Assembly (NCBI GenBank): GCA_030604195.1
Contig: JAUVWI010000006.1
Span: forward strand, 1 to 64,000
Direction: 5' to 3'
Source of the DNA: Spirochaetales bacterium
Lineage (GTDB): Bacteria > Spirochaetota > Spirochaetia > SZUA-6 > DRHE01
Length of the DNA: 64,000 nucleotides
The notes beneath the pieces are model-generated. The model saw only the letters and a list, made by a program, of their open reading frames with translations, searched no databases and had not been told where the DNA came from. The translations under genes were made by a program, and so were the position numbers. Each line of letters opens with the position of its first letter. The stretch's first letter is position 1. Below are positions 17,749 through 25,877 of this stretch, one piece after another.

Positions 17749-18869
17749 GGATAAGAGAGATACTGATTAGCCTGTTACTGATAAGCTGCCTGACACCACT
17801 GAATCAGCTATTCGCCGAAGAGATAATAGGTGAAATTGTCTATCTCGAAGATGAAATCGAGATTACCAGGAACAGCGTTGCCCTGGACTATGTAGACATA
17901 GGCACAACCATTGAAAATTTCGATCTCTTAACCACCGGTGAATATGGATTGGCCGAAATCGTTTTAACTACAGAGGACAGTCCGGATACAACAATTAAAG
18001 TCTCGCCAAATACAACTTTTTACTTTGAATTGAATCAACTTAAACAGGGAAACAAGACTACCCTTGGTATGATCTCCGGCTCTGTTTCTATGAAAGTTCA
18101 GAAAATGAGTCGTTCTCAAGCATTTGAGGTACGAACCGAATCGGCAACCATGGGTGTCAGGGGCACCTCTTTTACCGTTACCACCACAGTCGCCGGTGAC
18201 TTGTTAATAACCTGTGAAGAGGGACAGGTTTCCTGCCGGGATGAGGGAGATACAGAACTCTTCGCTGTGCCCGGAAAAGCAGTGGAAAAGCGCACCGACG
18301 AGATTTTCAGAGCCATTCCGGTAGCTGTATCCGATCTTCCTACTTTTAAGGATAACTGGTATGCTGAACGTCTCAGTGTTTTTAGAAGCAACGCCCTGAA
18401 AGCGCTGCGCGGGTATGCTGTCCGGTACCTGACCCTGACGGAAAACTTTAACCAGGCATACAGTAAACTTTACAGGAACGAAGAAATAATCAGCAAATGG
18501 TTCAAAGAGGATAGCAACGGCACCATGGGTTCAACCATGGAAAACATGCGGGAAAAGAAAAAACTGATCGGTGATCTGCTTCGTTTGAGAAGGGTGCTTT
18601 TTATCTTTGAAAGAGTTTACTTCCGGCTGCAGGAGCTGAAAAGTTATTACGATCAGGGTTATGGACGCGGAACCATCAAAGCCGGACTCACCGCTGATGC
18701 TTTCTTCCGCCGCTTTGAGAGGGATAAAGATGAGCTTGGCCGAAAGATGGCGCGCATAAGATATATAACCAAGCTATATTCCATACGGAACAATGGTTCC
18801 TTTCCAACCGATGCTTTTTCAACAGATGAAAGCGGTGACAGCTTTTTGAATTCGGATTTCTCTTTTTAG
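17745..18869 (+). CDS. FecR-domain periplasmic protein
   Basis: 374-aa exported protein. A signal peptide (about 1-24, ending LFAEE) is followed by a FecR-type beta domain (about 27-190) with the characteristic FEVRTESATMGVRGTSFTV block and a CEEGQVSC stretch. A long charged helical C-terminal half follows. FecR domains of this soluble kind occur in many envelope proteins and need not act in iron signalling; no FecI-type sigma gene lies beside it. The gene begins in an ATGA overlap with the SplB-like gene and is the last of the trio. A perfect 6-bp hairpin (18882-18899) lies between it and the convergent cheD, but its flanking T and A runs have the wrong polarity for a terminator. Confidence 0.85.
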   Translation: MRIREILISLLLISCLTPLNQLFAEEIIGEIVYLEDEIEITRNSVALDYVDIGTTIENFDLLTTGEYGLAEIVLTTEDSPDTTIKVSPNTTFYFELNQLKQGNKTTLGMISGSVSMKVQKMSRSQAFEVRTESATMGVRGTSFTVTTTVAGDLLITCEEGQVSCRDEGDTELFAVPGKAVEKRTDEIFRAIPVAVSDLPTFKDNWYAERLSVFRSNALKALRGYAVRYLTLTENFNQAYSKLYRNEEIISKWFKEDSNGTMGSTMENMREKKKLIGDLLRLRRVLFIFERVYFRLQELKSYYDQGYGRGTIKAGLTADAFFRRFERDKDELGRKMARIRYITKLYSIRNNGSFPTDAFSTDESGDSFLNSDFSF

Positions 18870-18900
18870 GATTTTTAGCTGCCGCAACCATCTTTGCGGG

Positions 18901-19491
18901 TTAAAAAAAGGTAAGCTGTTCTTTCTTGACTTCTTTTTCTGTGCGTATTTTATTGAAGTAAGCTGATTCCTCAGAGGCAATGGGTGCGCTCTGAGACCTG
19001 GAAATCTTTTTTAAGAGGATCCTGGATTCTTTGGTAAAAAAATATACTTTTCTCGCTTCATTGCCCCCGACATTAGAGGCAATAAGCGGAATTTTTTCCT
19101 GCTCAAGGAAGGCAAAGGCAAATCTGATATTATTCTCCGGAACCTTGGAAACGTGACCACCCCTGGAACCAAGCACACTGCCGCCGCCAAAAACCTTGGC
19201 CTGAAAATTCTTCTTAACCCCCCCCAATTTGATCAATTCATTTATTAAAAGTTCCATGGCATACATGCCGTACTTGCCGCTTTTAGAAAGATAAAAACGT
19301 TCTTTATCAATTGTATCCGGGAGCATGAAATGATTCATACCCCCAACTTTCTTCACCGGATCATAGAGTACCACGGCTATGCAGGAGCCGAGCAGGGTAT
19401 AGATAACCCGCTCCTGACCGGTCGCGTGGAACTCTCCGGGAAAAATAGTTACCAGCTCAAGCTGGAACTTGATATTATATGATATATTCAC
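18901..19491 (-). CDS. cheD: Chemoreceptor glutamine deamidase CheD
   Basis: CheD deamidates glutamines of chemoreceptors and can interact with CheC-type phosphatases in adaptation. The 196-aa product has the catalytic Cys in LLGSCIAVVLYDP and the catalytic His in GGMNHFMLP, plus the KVFGGGSV strand with the following asparagine-rich segment (NNIRFAF). The C-terminal 35 residues are charged and beyond the usual fold. It starts with GTG in a GTGA overlap with the cheY stop, so the two are co-translated. The operon also supplies two MCP-like proteins. Confidence 0.93.
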   Translation of the reverse strand: MNISYNIKFQLELVTIFPGEFHATGQERVIYTLLGSCIAVVLYDPVKKVGGMNHFMLPDTIDKERFYLSKSGKYGMYAMELLINELIKLGGVKKNFQAKVFGGGSVLGSRGGHVSKVPENNIRFAFAFLEQEKIPLIASNVGGNEARKVYFFTKESRILLKKISRSQSAPIASEESAYFNKIRTEKEVKKEQLTFF

Positions 19492-19865
19492 TTTAAAAAC
19501 TTGGAAACTACGGCAACAAGCTGTTCGGGTTTAAAAGGTTTTACCAGCCACCCTGAAGCTCCAGCTTCTTTGCCCTCCATTTTTTTGCTCTCCTGTGATT
19601 CGGTGGTCAATACTAAAATGGGGATGAATTTAAACACAGTCTTTTTAACCTCTTTTACAAAGGTGATACCATCCATATTGGGCATATTAATATCAGTAAT
19701 AATCATTCCTAGTTCACTCTCATTTCCCTCAAATCCTTTGAGTACTTCCAGTCCTTCGACACCATCCCCTGCCTGTACCACTTCATGGCCGTGTTCACTT
19801 AGAGTAAAGTCAACAGAAGCCCTTAAAGTGGAAGAATCATCAACAATTAATATTTTCTTTGCCAT
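19488..19865 (-). CDS. cheY: CheY-type single-domain response regulator
   Basis: 125-aa receiver domain with no output domain. The acidic pocket is VDDSS, the phosphoacceptor Asp lies in ITDINMPNMDG, and the switch residues are Thr in LVLTTES and Lys in WLVKPFKP. Such proteins carry the phosphate from CheA to the flagellar switch, or act as phosphate sinks. It has a strong GAGGAG ribosome site, follows the MCP-like genes and overlaps cheD. No cheA or cheW lies in the window, so this may be an auxiliary cluster. Confidence 0.92.
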   Translation of the reverse strand: MAKKILIVDDSSTLRASVDFTLSEHGHEVVQAGDGVEGLEVLKGFEGNESELGMIITDINMPNMDGITFVKEVKKTVFKFIPILVLTTESQESKKMEGKEAGASGWLVKPFKPEQLVAVVSKFLK

Positions 19866-19896
19866 AGCACTCCTCGCTTATATCCTTAAAATAAGA

Positions 19897-20601
19897 TCAG
19901 AATAGGGTAAGCCCTCCCTCCTGGCTACCCTCTTCAACCTCAAAGCCACCAATTTCACCTGCAACCTGCTTGTGGCTGAAGATTGTAAATCTTTCGATCA
20001 TAGTCTGCAGCTTATCGTCCTTTATCTGCCATTCCTGCAAACCCATTCCCTGCAGCACCTCTCTCTTTAAGGTTTCCGCCCTGACCTGCACACCTGCCAG
20101 CTCATCTTTTATCTCTGTAATTACCTTACCCAGCATACCAAGGTGCAGAATATCGCCCTCTGACGCATCGAGTAAGGATAAAAAACGCTCTGAGTAGACG
20201 GAAAAATTCTTCAGAGTATCAGCCAGGGTTGTTTTTGAAAACATCAACCGGTCATAACTGCTTTTGATACAATCAGCCGTCTCTTGTACCACTGACATTT
20301 CCATTTCTACTGCATTTGAGTATTTATCAATAATACCGTAGATTTTGTTCAGAGCATGTTTGAGTATTCTCAACGCCTCTTTGACATCATCATCAATTCG
20401 AGCTGTCAACCTGGTCATCTCATTGACCGTTTCCGCTCGATCCTTAAGCACCTCTTGTTTGGCTACCTGGATCCTTGAGGCTACCTCTATGGCATAGAAG
20501 CGATCAATTATTTCAAAGAAATTCTCAAAACCTGTTTTTAATATTGTAATATTCTCAACAATCCGGTTACCGTCACGGCCAATGGCCATTTTCCCCGTCA
20601 T
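19897..20601 (-). CDS. MCP-like helical protein, downstream half
   Basis: A 234-aa soluble, almost wholly helical protein without signal or membrane segments. One block (DRFYAIEVASRIQVAKQE) resembles the hairpin arms of methyl-accepting proteins. The track gives a GTG start at 20643; I prefer the ATG at 20601, which overlaps the preceding stop as ATGA. The frame stays open back through the last 14 codons of the upstream ORF. The pair could be one roughly 610-aa protein split by a single-base change in the GGGGGTTTT run at the junction. The C-terminus (GGFEVEEGSQEGGLTLF) is acidic and glycine-rich, a possible tail for partner binding. No specific function can be assigned. Confidence 0.7.
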   Translation of the reverse strand: MTGKMAIGRDGNRIVENITILKTGFENFFEIIDRFYAIEVASRIQVAKQEVLKDRAETVNEMTRLTARIDDDVKEALRILKHALNKIYGIIDKYSNAVEMEMSVVQETADCIKSSYDRLMFSKTTLADTLKNFSVYSERFLSLLDASEGDILHLGMLGKVITEIKDELAGVQVRAETLKREVLQGMGLQEWQIKDDKLQTMIERFTIFSHKQVAGEIGGFEVEEGSQEGGLTLF

Positions 20602-21707
20602 TGAATGGTCAATGCCTGAAAGAAGCTCCTGTAAAACCCCCACAGATTCGGCAACATCTGTTCCAGAGCTCCCCCCTCCAACTCATTCTTACCCGATTCG
20701 GTAAAGTATTCAAGAAAAGCCCCTCGCTGATCTTCCACATCCCTGAGGGTTGAACGAATATCGGTGAGTTTAGCTGAAAACAAATCGCGGCTCTTCCCGA
20801 TCTTCCGCTCGATATCATCGAGCAGATCCTGGCAAAGCCGGGGGATCTTTTCCACAAATGAAAGCTCATCAAGTAGATGCTCATTGTATTGAGTCTCAGA
20901 ATTGAGATCAAACTCCTTCAAAGAGAGCAGCACGTGCTCAAGTGATTGCTTTATTATATCCTGAAGCTGCACCTCTTCCATAATCCTATAGAGGGGTTTT
21001 TTTACCGCTTTTGCATCTTCAATTACCCCGAAGAGCATCTCTGCCAACTGCTTCACTCCCATATTATATCTATCAAAGCACTTGTTGAGTCTTTCCTGAA
21101 AATCACCAAAAAATCTTTGCTGAAAAGCCTGTATCTCGCCGACCAGTTTACGAAACTCTAAAAAATCTTTAAGAATACTCTCTCCACTCCTGGTAAGGTC
21201 TTCAGTATAGATTACTGTGCGCGAAGAGAGTTTTTTTAATTCATCAGTTATATAGGAAAAGGCCCGTCCTGCAAAACCCGCCTTCAAAGCAACAGTCATT
21301 GCATTCAGGGAAATCAATTCCATTTCTATGGAATCCTCACGGATATTCTCAATCCTGCTGTCCAGGGAACTCAACCGGTCAATACCCTCATTTATTGATG
21401 AAAAGAGGACATTATCACGTTCCTGCATCTCGTTAAAAAAAACAGCAGACTTTTCAATTACCTCTTTCGCCTGGGTGATTATTTCCTCAACCAGGCTATA
21501 CTCCTCAAGTTTTTCAGCTCCGGTTTGTTCAGCAGCAAAATAGCTTATAAGTTGACTGGATTCCGCAAAACCCCGTTCAAGTTCCTTAAACAGCTCCGTA
21601 AGCCTTTGCCCCAGGTTTAAGTATATTTTTTCGCTTTCAGATCCGAGATTTTCTAATTTAGAGAGTAAGTCCTTATTTAGTATCAGGTTGGTTGACAGTT
21701 TCGCCAT
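20598..21707 (-). CDS. Soluble MCP-like chemotaxis signalling protein
   Basis: 369-aa helical protein without membrane segments. The central block ELISLNAMTVALKAGFAGRAFSYITDELKKLSSRT (cited in part) is a degenerate version of the MCP signalling tip, where typical receptors have [27 protein letters not shown]. It could therefore form a receptor-like coiled coil, but the divergence makes normal CheA/CheW contact doubtful. The track begins at a TTG; the ATG at 21707 (MAKLSTN) is more likely. A promoter-like TTGATA-N16-TAATAA ends only about 9 bases upstream of it, so the mRNA would be nearly leaderless. It heads the operon with its downstream partner, cheY and cheD. Confidence 0.75.
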   Translation of the reverse strand: MAKLSTNLILNKDLLSKLENLGSESEKIYLNLGQRLTELFKELERGFAESSQLISYFAAEQTGAEKLEEYSLVEEIITQAKEVIEKSAVFFNEMQERDNVLFSSINEGIDRLSSLDSRIENIREDSIEMELISLNAMTVALKAGFAGRAFSYITDELKKLSSRTVIYTEDLTRSGESILKDFLEFRKLVGEIQAFQQRFFGDFQERLNKCFDRYNMGVKQLAEMLFGVIEDAKAVKKPLYRIMEEVQLQDIIKQSLEHVLLSLKEFDLNSETQYNEHLLDELSFVEKIPRLCQDLLDDIERKIGKSRDLFSAKLTDIRSTLRDVEDQRGAFLEYFTESGKNELEGGALEQMLPNLWGFYRSFFQALTIQ

Positions 21708-21715
21708 TTTAGAGA

Positions 21716-21743
21716 TTATTATGCATTGCAATATTTATATCAA
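21716..21743 (-). promoter_or_regulatory. Putative promoter of MCP-like/cheY/cheD operon
   Basis: TTGATA and TAATAA are 16 bases apart on the minus strand. The expected transcript would start within a few bases of the ATG at 21707. Confidence 0.4.
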
Positions 21744-21756
21744 GCCAATATTTAAG

Positions 21757-21781
21757 AAAACCGGCCATCAGGGCCGGTTTT
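21757..21781 (-). terminator. Intrinsic terminator downstream of the ugpC/malK-type gene
   Basis: A perfect 10-bp stem (AAAACCGGCC / GGCCGGTTTT) with a 5-base loop ends in TTTT on the minus strand, 32 bases past the ATPase stop. It separates that gene from the chemotaxis operon. Confidence 0.8.
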
Positions 21782-21812
21782 CAATTTTCTTTCTTATAAG
21801 AAACTGTTGAGC

Positions 21813-22907
21813 TTATATTATAGTTTTTTCAGTCTCCATATCAAAGAAATGGATCTTCTCCATAGCGGGTTTGAAAAATGCAAAATCACCCACTTTAAAC
21901 TCTAATTGCGGCGGTACCCTTACGACAATCTGATGTTCCTTTGTGCTCACATAAAGAAGTATTTCGGCGCCGAGAGGTTCAACAACCTCTACTTTCGATT
22001 CAATTGTTTCGCCCTCTTTGGCTGACTTGACATACTCGAGGTCCTCGGGGCGTATACCGAAAAGAACATCCTTGTTGGCAAAAGCACGCATTTTATCGGC
22101 AAGGCCGCCTTTAAGTCTGATTTTGAAATCTCCTTCATCGGTTATAATCTGGCCATTCTCCTCTTTTATAACCGCTTTCATTATATTCATTGGCGGTGAG
22201 CCGATAAAACCGGCTACAAAACGATTTACCGGTTTATTGTACGTACCCATTGGCGTACCGATTTGCTGTATATATCCATCCTTCATTATTACAATACGGT
22301 CCCCCATGGTCATAGCCTCAACCTGATCGTGGGTTACATAGATAATCGTTGCCTGAAGCCGGGTGTGCAGAGCCGATATTTCCGCGCGCATTTGAACCCG
22401 TAATTTTGCATCTAAATTGGAAAGGGGTTCATCGAAGAGAAAAACCTTGGGCTGGCGCACAATAGCCCTTCCTACAGCCACCCGCTGCCGCTGTCCCCCT
22501 GAAAGCGCTTTGGGCTTTCTATCTAAAAGCTCTTCTATATCCAGAATCTGAGCTGCCTGCTTTACCCGACTCCGGATTTCATCCTTGGGCATCTTTCTGA
22601 TCTTCAAACCGAAAGCCATATTATCATACACACTCATGTGCGGATATAGGGCATAATTCTGAAAGACCATGGCGATATCGCGGTCCTTTGGCGCTATATC
22701 ATTTACCATACGATCATCGATGTACATCTCGCCGCTGGTAATCTCCTCCAAACCGGCGATCATCCTTAAGGTGGTGGATTTTCCGCACCCTGAGGGCCCT
22801 ACCAGAACCAGAAACTCTTTGTCCTCAACGCTCAGGTTGGCGTCTTCCACCGCTCTCACACCGCCTTCGTAGACCTTGACAATGTTTTTCAATTCTACTG
22901 TTGCCAT
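21813..22907 (-). CDS. ugpC: Sugar ABC transporter ATPase, MalK/UgpC/MsmX type
   Basis: 364-aa ATP-binding subunit of a carbohydrate importer. It has Walker A GPSGCGKST, the Q-loop at MVFQNYALYPHM, signature LSGGQRQR, Walker B VFLFDEPLSNLD and the H-loop YVTHDQ, followed by an OB/TOBE regulatory domain (about 240-364, with FGIRPEDLE). It is transcribed alone from TTGACA-N17-TAATAT with an AGGAGG ribosome site and ends at a clear terminator. No sugar permeases are adjacent, so I infer a shared (MsmX-like) ATPase serving several transporters encoded elsewhere. Confidence 0.93.
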   Translation of the reverse strand: MATVELKNIVKVYEGGVRAVEDANLSVEDKEFLVLVGPSGCGKSTTLRMIAGLEEITSGEMYIDDRMVNDIAPKDRDIAMVFQNYALYPHMSVYDNMAFGLKIRKMPKDEIRSRVKQAAQILDIEELLDRKPKALSGGQRQRVAVGRAIVRQPKVFLFDEPLSNLDAKLRVQMRAEISALHTRLQATIIYVTHDQVEAMTMGDRIVIMKDGYIQQIGTPMGTYNKPVNRFVAGFIGSPPMNIMKAVIKEENGQIITDEGDFKIRLKGGLADKMRAFANKDVLFGIRPEDLEYVKSAKEGETIESKVEVVEPLGAEILLYVSTKEHQIVVRVPPQLEFKVGDFAFFKPAMEKIHFFDMETEKTII

Positions 22908-22940
22908 TAAAAAACCTCCTAAAATTTATCTTATACATTA

Positions 22941-22969
22941 ATATTACCCTGTGGCGGCTTATATGTCAA
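22941..22969 (-). promoter_or_regulatory. Sigma70 promoter of the ugpC/malK-type gene
   Basis: TTGACA-N17-TAATAT on the minus strand, between the stop of the binding lipoprotein and the ATPase start. Confidence 0.7.
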
Positions 22970-22975
22970 TTGTTA

Positions 22976-24229
22976 TTAATGCAGGTTTTCGGCGCGGAAG
23001 GCTTGAATACTGCTTTTAAGGGTTGACTGTTCCTGTTCAAAGGTCAGTGAATCCATCAGCCAGGGAATAATCACCTGGGATTTTATTTCCCGCCAATCAA
23101 CCGGCAGGTTCCGGGGAAAGGAGAGCATATTCGCCGCAGGAATATGACCGATGAGCATGGCATATGCTTGAGGAAAGATGAGTTCATTAACTTTCTGCAG
23201 AGCTGAAAAACCATTGCCGATACCGAAAACCTTCAACCGTTTCCGGTGGTTCATTTTCAGTATTTCCTGCTGTGTATCCGGGGTGAAGAACCATTCCAGG
23301 AAAACCATGGCGCTCTTCTTATTTTTTGCATTGGCTGGAATGCCTATGAATAATATCTCTTCTTCCACGGGAATTCTATTCTGGTGCGAAAGCCAGCGGA
23401 AATCCCTCTCTTCTCCCATACCTTCCAGTAAAGAAAAAAACTCTGCCGAGGAAGTAAGATAAAAAAGAACCCTTTCCTCTTCCGCCAGCTTAATCATTGG
23501 CTCATATAAGTAACGATTTATAAACTCTATATTTTTATCAACACCACTGTTATCGTGATTAATCCAGGTACGGGAGTAATCCAGCGCCTTCTGCATAGCC
23601 TCCTCGTCCCATACAAGCTCTTCCCCTCCTGCCTCTTTAAATGATGTTCCCCACAGAACCGCATTCAGATAGAGAAAGCGTTCTTCCCATAGTGGTGAAA
23701 AGCCCATGCGGATAAAACTATCCTCCTTCAGTCGATTATATTTCGCGCCCTGCTCCCTGAGGGCAGCCAAAGGGATAACCAGTCCGGGTAGTGTACTTCC
23801 GGGCAGTGTACTATCGATCACTTCAGGCTTAAAAAAAACAGCCGGCAGATTAAAAGAGATCGGTAGCAGCACCTGCTTCTTATTGAGCCTTCCCCTGTCC
23901 AGTAATTCCGGGTAGAAGGCTTCGCTGTCTATTCTCCCTCTGGTAAACAATTTATCCAGCGGTTCAAATTGTTCCATAAAAAGAGGTGAATTCAGATAAC
24001 TGCCTATAAGGAGATCGGCAGTTTTTCCATTTTCACTGAAAATCAGCTCAGGCTTCTTTTTATAAGCAATCTCTACTCGATTGTCCTGACCAAGACCGTT
24101 AAAATGTTCCACATACGCGGCCATTTCCGCTCTATCAGTCACCAGAGTAATTGCTTTGCTCTTCAATAAATTACAGCCGGAAAATGAAAGAAAAAATATA
24201 CAGAAAAAGAGAAGAATAGCGCGCTTCAT
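22976..24229 (-). CDS. Extracellular solute-binding lipoprotein, family 1 type
   Basis: 417-aa lipoprotein with a lipobox (LSFSGC, Cys19) after a short hydrophobic signal. The body resembles sugar-type binding proteins (periplasmic family 1): an early LLIGSYLNSP segment, a central WISHQNR-like stretch (WLSHQNRIPVEEEILFIGIPANAKN) and FLEWFFTPDTQQEILK. It precedes the UgpC-type ATPase in the same direction, but each has its own promoter and no permease genes are present. It may bind a glycoside or act as an orphan receptor. The promoter TTGACA-N17-TAGAGT ends only about 11 bases before the ATG, so the mRNA is close to leaderless. Confidence 0.82.
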   Translation of the reverse strand: MKRAILLFFCIFFLSFSGCNLLKSKAITLVTDRAEMAAYVEHFNGLGQDNRVEIAYKKKPELIFSENGKTADLLIGSYLNSPLFMEQFEPLDKLFTRGRIDSEAFYPELLDRGRLNKKQVLLPISFNLPAVFFKPEVIDSTLPGSTLPGLVIPLAALREQGAKYNRLKEDSFIRMGFSPLWEERFLYLNAVLWGTSFKEAGGEELVWDEEAMQKALDYSRTWINHDNSGVDKNIEFINRYLYEPMIKLAEEERVLFYLTSSAEFFSLLEGMGEERDFRWLSHQNRIPVEEEILFIGIPANAKNKKSAMVFLEWFFTPDTQQEILKMNHRKRLKVFGIGNGFSALQKVNELIFPQAYAMLIGHIPAANMLSFPRNLPVDWREIKSQVIIPWLMDSLTFEQEQSTLKSSIQAFRAENLH

Positions 24230-24240
24230 AATTGCACGTC

Positions 24241-24269
24241 ACTCTACGAAAGGATGGTAATATTGTCAA
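24241..24269 (-). promoter_or_regulatory. Putative sigma70 promoter of binding lipoprotein gene
   Basis: TTGACA-N17-TAGAGT on the minus strand. The predicted transcript starts about 5 bases from the ATG, and no Shine-Dalgarno sequence is visible. Confidence 0.5.
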
Positions 24270-24302
24270 GGAACCCTGCCTATACTGTCAGGACCGGTTC
24301 CA

Positions 24303-25328
24303 ATGTCATACTCCTTATATCCTGCTACAGCAGCTAAAATGGCTTTTCCTTCTTGTTTCCAGTCGCTGCCCGGTGATATACTCATTGGATTGGTGAAGAA
24401 GAGCCCTTTTTTAAGCTATTCGCAATATCTCAAAGATAAGTATGGCGAGCCGGTATACAGGGTAGCGGTGGATGCCGGTTTTTCCTGTCCCAATCGCGGC
24501 TGTGATCGTTCGCAGCCGGGGTGCACTTATTGTGAAGTATCCGGTTCCCGGGCCCCTTACCTGGGCAGCCTCCGGGATATCAATAGCCAGATCCAGGGCG
24601 CGATATCATTTTTGAAAAAACGCTATTCAGCCAGAAAGTATATCCTCTATTTTCAGGCCTATTCCAATACCTTTGCCCCCCCGGAGAGGCTCAAAAGTAT
24701 ATACGATTCAGCCTTGAGCGCAGCTCCTTTCCAGGAAATGATAGTAGCGACACGCCCCGACTGCCTGAGCCCCTCAATTGTTGACCTTCTTGCCTCTTAT
24801 AAAGAGCTGGGAATTGATGTATGGACAGAGATAGGACTGCAGTCAGCCTCGGAAATCACCCTTAAACGCATAAAACGGGGCCACACAGTAGCGGATTTTA
24901 TAAAAGCATTTAATTTGCTAAAAGAGCGGAATATAAAGACCGGGATTCATTTGATATTCGGATTGCCCGGGGAAGGACTGGAAGAAATTCTTAAAACCGT
25001 AAACCTGGTGGCCTCTCTTAAGCCGGACGGCCTGAAAATTCACAATCTTCACATCCCCCGGAATACGATTCTCTTTCAGGAGTACCTGATGGGCGAGATA
25101 ACCCTTCCACCGAGTGACCGCCACCTTTTTTACACCATCAAAGCCCTGGAGCTTCTTCCCCCCAGTACGGTTATTATGCGACTCACCTGTGATACACCAG
25201 AAGAAAGACTGGCAAGCCCCCGTAACTTCCTGCCCAAAGCACAATTCTATTCAAAGTTGCGCTCGGAAATGGAAAAACAGAACACCTGGCAGGGAAAATA
25301 TTTTCCAGGAGAAGCAAATAAGGCTTGA
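24303..25328 (+). CDS. Radical SAM protein, YtqA/YhcC (TIGR01212) family
   Basis: 341-aa radical SAM protein. The cluster motif sits in FSCPNRGCDRSQPGCTYC, where the family has C-x-N-R with further cysteines ending CxxC. Downstream are the family blocks KKRYSARKYILYFQAYSNTFAP, WTEIGLQSASEITLKRIKRGH and GIHLIFGLPGE. This subfamily is widespread and lacks a firm assigned reaction, though a tRNA-modification role has been proposed for some members. About 35 residues precede the usual family start (YSQYLKDKYGEPVY), so the true start may be later than the ATG given. It is divergent from the binding lipoprotein. Confidence 0.85.
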   Translation: MSYSLYPATAAKMAFPSCFQSLPGDILIGLVKKSPFLSYSQYLKDKYGEPVYRVAVDAGFSCPNRGCDRSQPGCTYCEVSGSRAPYLGSLRDINSQIQGAISFLKKRYSARKYILYFQAYSNTFAPPERLKSIYDSALSAAPFQEMIVATRPDCLSPSIVDLLASYKELGIDVWTEIGLQSASEITLKRIKRGHTVADFIKAFNLLKERNIKTGIHLIFGLPGEGLEEILKTVNLVASLKPDGLKIHNLHIPRNTILFQEYLMGEITLPPSDRHLFYTIKALELLPPSTVIMRLTCDTPEERLASPRNFLPKAQFYSKLRSEMEKQNTWQGKYFPGEANKA

Positions 25329-25376
25329 CCCCTTTTCTCTCTTTTATTAGCATGAACCTTATCAGGGAGGCGTACT

Positions 25377-25877
25377 GTGGCAATAAAGAATCAGGACATA
25401 GTCGAATTAGTGGAAAAGAGTACTCTGCACTATATAAACAACATCTATAACCGCCATATCCGCAAGGCATTTATGACCATGCAAATGTCGAGAGCTTCAT
25501 GGGAAACACTGGAGCGCTTTACCGACAAATCTGATTATTACAAGGTCCAGGGTTATCAATTTCAGGAAATATATGAATACATCCATGCTGCCGCAACTTT
25601 TGTATATCACGCCAGAAGGGAGGTTCTTCCCAACTTGAAAAGCATTCTATCCGTAGGTTCCGAAACCATGCTCTCCCGGCCGAGCGCCGGCGGCAGCGAT
25701 CTGATTCTGCGCAAAATGGCTATCAATAATTTCGGCGCCAACCTGAGTATCTTTGCTGATATAACAAATGAGCTATACATAAAAACCGTGGCTCTGGATA
25801 AAAAGGAACATCAGGGACAGCGGGCGGTTTACGAACGTATCGATGAATTAAAAGAGGTCGGACACCTTTTAATTTAA
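25377..25877 (+). CDS. Conserved-looking helical protein of unknown function
   Basis: 166-aa soluble protein with no signal peptide or membrane segment. I do not recognise a domain. It is helical and rich in charged and aromatic residues (KVQGYQFQEIYEYIHAAATFVYHARREV). It begins with GTG behind CAGGGAGG, which decides the start because the nearest upstream ATG is out of frame. Its end overlaps the stop of the convergent aminotransferase by 4 bases. It follows the radical SAM gene by 48 bases and may be co-transcribed with it. Confidence 0.78.
   Translation: MAIKNQDIVELVEKSTLHYINNIYNRHIRKAFMTMQMSRASWETLERFTDKSDYYKVQGYQFQEIYEYIHAAATFVYHARREVLPNLKSILSVGSETMLSRPSAGGSDLILRKMAINNFGANLSIFADITNELYIKTVALDKKEHQGQRAVYERIDELKEVGHLLI

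Noticed and set aside
17745-18869. FecIR-type iron-signalling system
   Set aside because: Only a FecR-type beta domain is seen; there is no FecI sigma gene or TonB receptor nearby.
18882-18899. Terminator between fecR-domain gene and cheD
   Set aside because: The 6-bp stem has T-run before and A-run after, the wrong polarity on both strands.
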